Part shown: positions 36,610 through 37,282 of the stretch, one piece after another
How the letters are laid out: each line of letters opens with the position of its first letter
How positions within the stretch are numbered: position 1 is the stretch's first letter
IMG/VR virus record: IMGVR_UViG_3300031839_000695
Span: 1-37,282 of that record
Reading direction: 5' to 3' (one strand)
DNA from: a virus
DNA: 37,282 nt
Notes under the pieces: model-generated
Told to the model about the DNA's origin: nothing
What the model saw: only the letters and a program-made list of their open reading frames with translations
The model's database searches: none
Made by a program: the position numbers and the translations under genes

Positions 36610-36788
36610 CACTGCTCCTCCTCGTCAGTGTTCAGCTTTTCATCAAGCAATTCAATAGCTTGCGCAATGTCAATAAGCAATCGCGCTTCGTCGTCGCTAA
36701 GCTGATGCTCCACACGGTACAGGATTTCGTACGTCTTGAGCAGCAGTTGGTACGCGTTAGCGCGCGCTGCGGTTAAACTCTTCGTCAT
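36609..36788 (-). CDS. Small hypothetical protein, 59 aa (complete copy)
   Basis: MTKSLTAARANAYQLLLKTY, then EILYRVEHQLSDDEARLLIDIAQAIELLDEKLNTDEEEQ: wholly helical, acidic at the end. Its first 15 coding bases equal those of the 62-aa gene upstream (both start MTKSL), and that repeat is the border of the variable cassette. The start lies inside the 62-aa gene, whose last codons (DDEEFNRSAR) use the same DNA in another frame. The same gene is cut at 1-89. Confidence 0.65.
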   Translation of the reverse strand: MTKSLTAARANAYQLLLKTYEILYRVEHQLSDDEARLLIDIAQAIELLDEKLNTDEEEQ

Positions 36789-36945
36789 CTATAGTCTCCA
36801 GAAAGCGTTGCATTAAACTCTGATACGAACTGACGCCAGCCATAAAACCCTCGCGCCATTGTTCAGTTTGTAAGCTAAGGACAAACTCGTCAAATTGTAG
36901 CGGTTTCTCTAGCAACTTAACGAGACGGTCCAAACTCTTCGTCAT
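36757..36945 (-). CDS. 62-aa cassette gene present only in the right variant
   Basis: MTKSLDRLVKLLEKPLQFDE, then FVLSLQTEQWREGFMAGVSSYQSLMQRFLETIDDEEFNRSAR, helical with W..GF..GV. Start at ATG36945 behind AAGGAGAGCTGGG. Both ends overlap neighbours through the same word, read as DDEEF in one frame and as the MTKSL start in another. It is missing from the left copy by a clean in-register deletion. Function unknown; a dispensable accessory gene. Confidence 0.7.
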   Translation of the reverse strand: MTKSLDRLVKLLEKPLQFDEFVLSLQTEQWREGFMAGVSSYQSLMQRFLETIDDEEFNRSAR

Positions 36946-37033
36946 CCCAGCTCTCCTTAATCCATTCGTCGTAAGTTAAAAAGCATTGCCGATGGTAAGA
37001 CCAAAAGCGACATTGTTTATACGGATCACTCAT
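36917..37033 (-). CDS. 38-aa hypothetical protein MSDPYKQCRFW..., right variant
   Basis: MSDPYKQCRFWSYHRQCFLT, then YDEWIKESWDDEEFGPSR. Same gene as 58-177, with substitutions VYK/PYK and RKC/RQC and a different last few residues because the cassette border alters its end. It overlaps the start of the 62-aa gene. Presence in two variants at about 95% DNA identity supports the frame. Confidence 0.6.
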   Translation of the reverse strand: MSDPYKQCRFWSYHRQCFLTYDEWIKESWDDEEFGPSR

Positions 37034-37282
37034 AACGCTATCATCCTGTGATTAATAATAACTTGCACCGTTACGTCCCATTCGGTTGAATAAGCATACG
37101 CTGCTGCCATTTGTTTTGCAACTTCTATTACACGCTCGCGCACGTCACCGTTAACGTGATCGGACCAGAACGGTATGGTGATGACGGGCTCCACCACGGA
37201 GTCGCAGTAAATCTTTATCAGAGCGTCCATATCGAAGCTCTCAGGCGACGTAAACGGGTTAGGCATAGGGCTGTACTGCCTA
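37030..37282 (-). CDS. Hypothetical early protein, N-terminus cut by the window edge
   Basis: The same gene as 174-494. Visible part starts at RQYSPMPNPFTSPESFDMD-like sequence near the edge and ends VTVQVIINHRMIAL. It differs from the left copy at two residues (Q/E and D/E). The missing N-terminal codons lie beyond the window, that is, at 427-494 of the left end if the genome is circular. Confidence 0.65.
   Translation of the reverse strand, partial: RQYSPMPNPFTSPESFDMDALIKIYCDSVVEPVITIPFWSDHVNGDVRERVIEVAKQMAAAYAYSTEWDVTVQVIINHRMIAL

Larger units (their letters stand above)
36700..37282. repeat. Right terminal repeat copy (variant with the 157-bp cassette)
   Basis: Counterpart of 1-426. 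It contains two copies of AAACTCTTCGTCATC (36775-36789 and 36932-36946), 157 bp apart, where the left copy has one. Recombination between them gives exactly the left structure. The extra segment carries the 62-aa gene. Confidence 0.9.

Noticed and set aside
1-37282. tRNA, rRNA, CRISPR, insertion sequence, integrase or phage RNA polymerase genes
   Set aside because: None was seen by eye on either strand. A covariance-model scan for tRNAs and a profile search for RNA polymerase in the unassigned proteins would be decisive.

Overview
The window is an almost complete, probably circularly assembled genome of a lytic, short-tailed (podovirus-type) dsDNA phage. The main evidence is one continuous head, packaging and tail module (TerS, TerL, portal, scaffold, major capsid protein, tail tube and nozzle proteins, three ejection-type proteins), a T7-like replication set (gp4-like primase-helicase, family A polymerase, gp2.5-like SSB, 5'-3' exonuclease), and no integrase, repressor/excisionase pair, tRNA, rRNA or CRISPR array. 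I see no phage RNA polymerase; instead six strongly similar sigma70-type promoters occur, so host RNA polymerase probably transcribes the genome. A monomeric adenosylcobalamin-dependent ribonucleotide reductase, MazG and the general layout recall marine podoviruses of Alphaproteobacteria (for example B12-dependent-RNR roseophages), but the host is inferred, not shown.

Layout. Two transcription blocks diverge from an unusually long non-coding region (about 2754-3583) that holds GGTAAC iterons, 32-bp-period palindromic repeats, a G-quadruplex motif, a triple repeat, a promoter and a structured leader. The plus block (3584-24934) is structural: terS-terL-portal-collagen-like fibre; five tiny basic proteins; a second promoter; scaffold and major capsid protein; a free-standing HNH endonuclease; an S74-type fibre; a lysis cassette; tail tube, nozzle and ejection proteins. 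The minus block runs from 2753 down to 1 (small early-type genes), continues across the circle at 37282, and runs down to 24981: small accessory genes, primase-helicase, class II RNR, winged-helix protein, DNA polymerase, HNH/AP2 endonuclease, SSB, exonuclease, HNH, metallophosphoesterase, DUF3310 and MazG. The blocks converge on a hairpin at 24941-24971. Most minus-strand genes overlap as ATGA, TAATG or GTGA, which implies translational coupling.

Ends. Positions 1-426 repeat 36700-37282: 90 bp are identical, then the left copy lacks exactly 157 bp flanked by a 15-bp direct repeat, and the remaining 336 bp differ at 15 positions by my count. The two ends therefore look like two coexisting variants of one locus, one with and one without a nested 62-aa gene cassette. 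Genome length would be about 36.7 or 36.86 kb.

How it works together: promoters in front of SSB, the winged-helix/polymerase group and primase-helicase activate replication; RNR, MazG and nucleases supply and manage nucleotides; the divergent structural operon builds virions; and GH24 lysozyme with several small membrane proteins ends the cycle.
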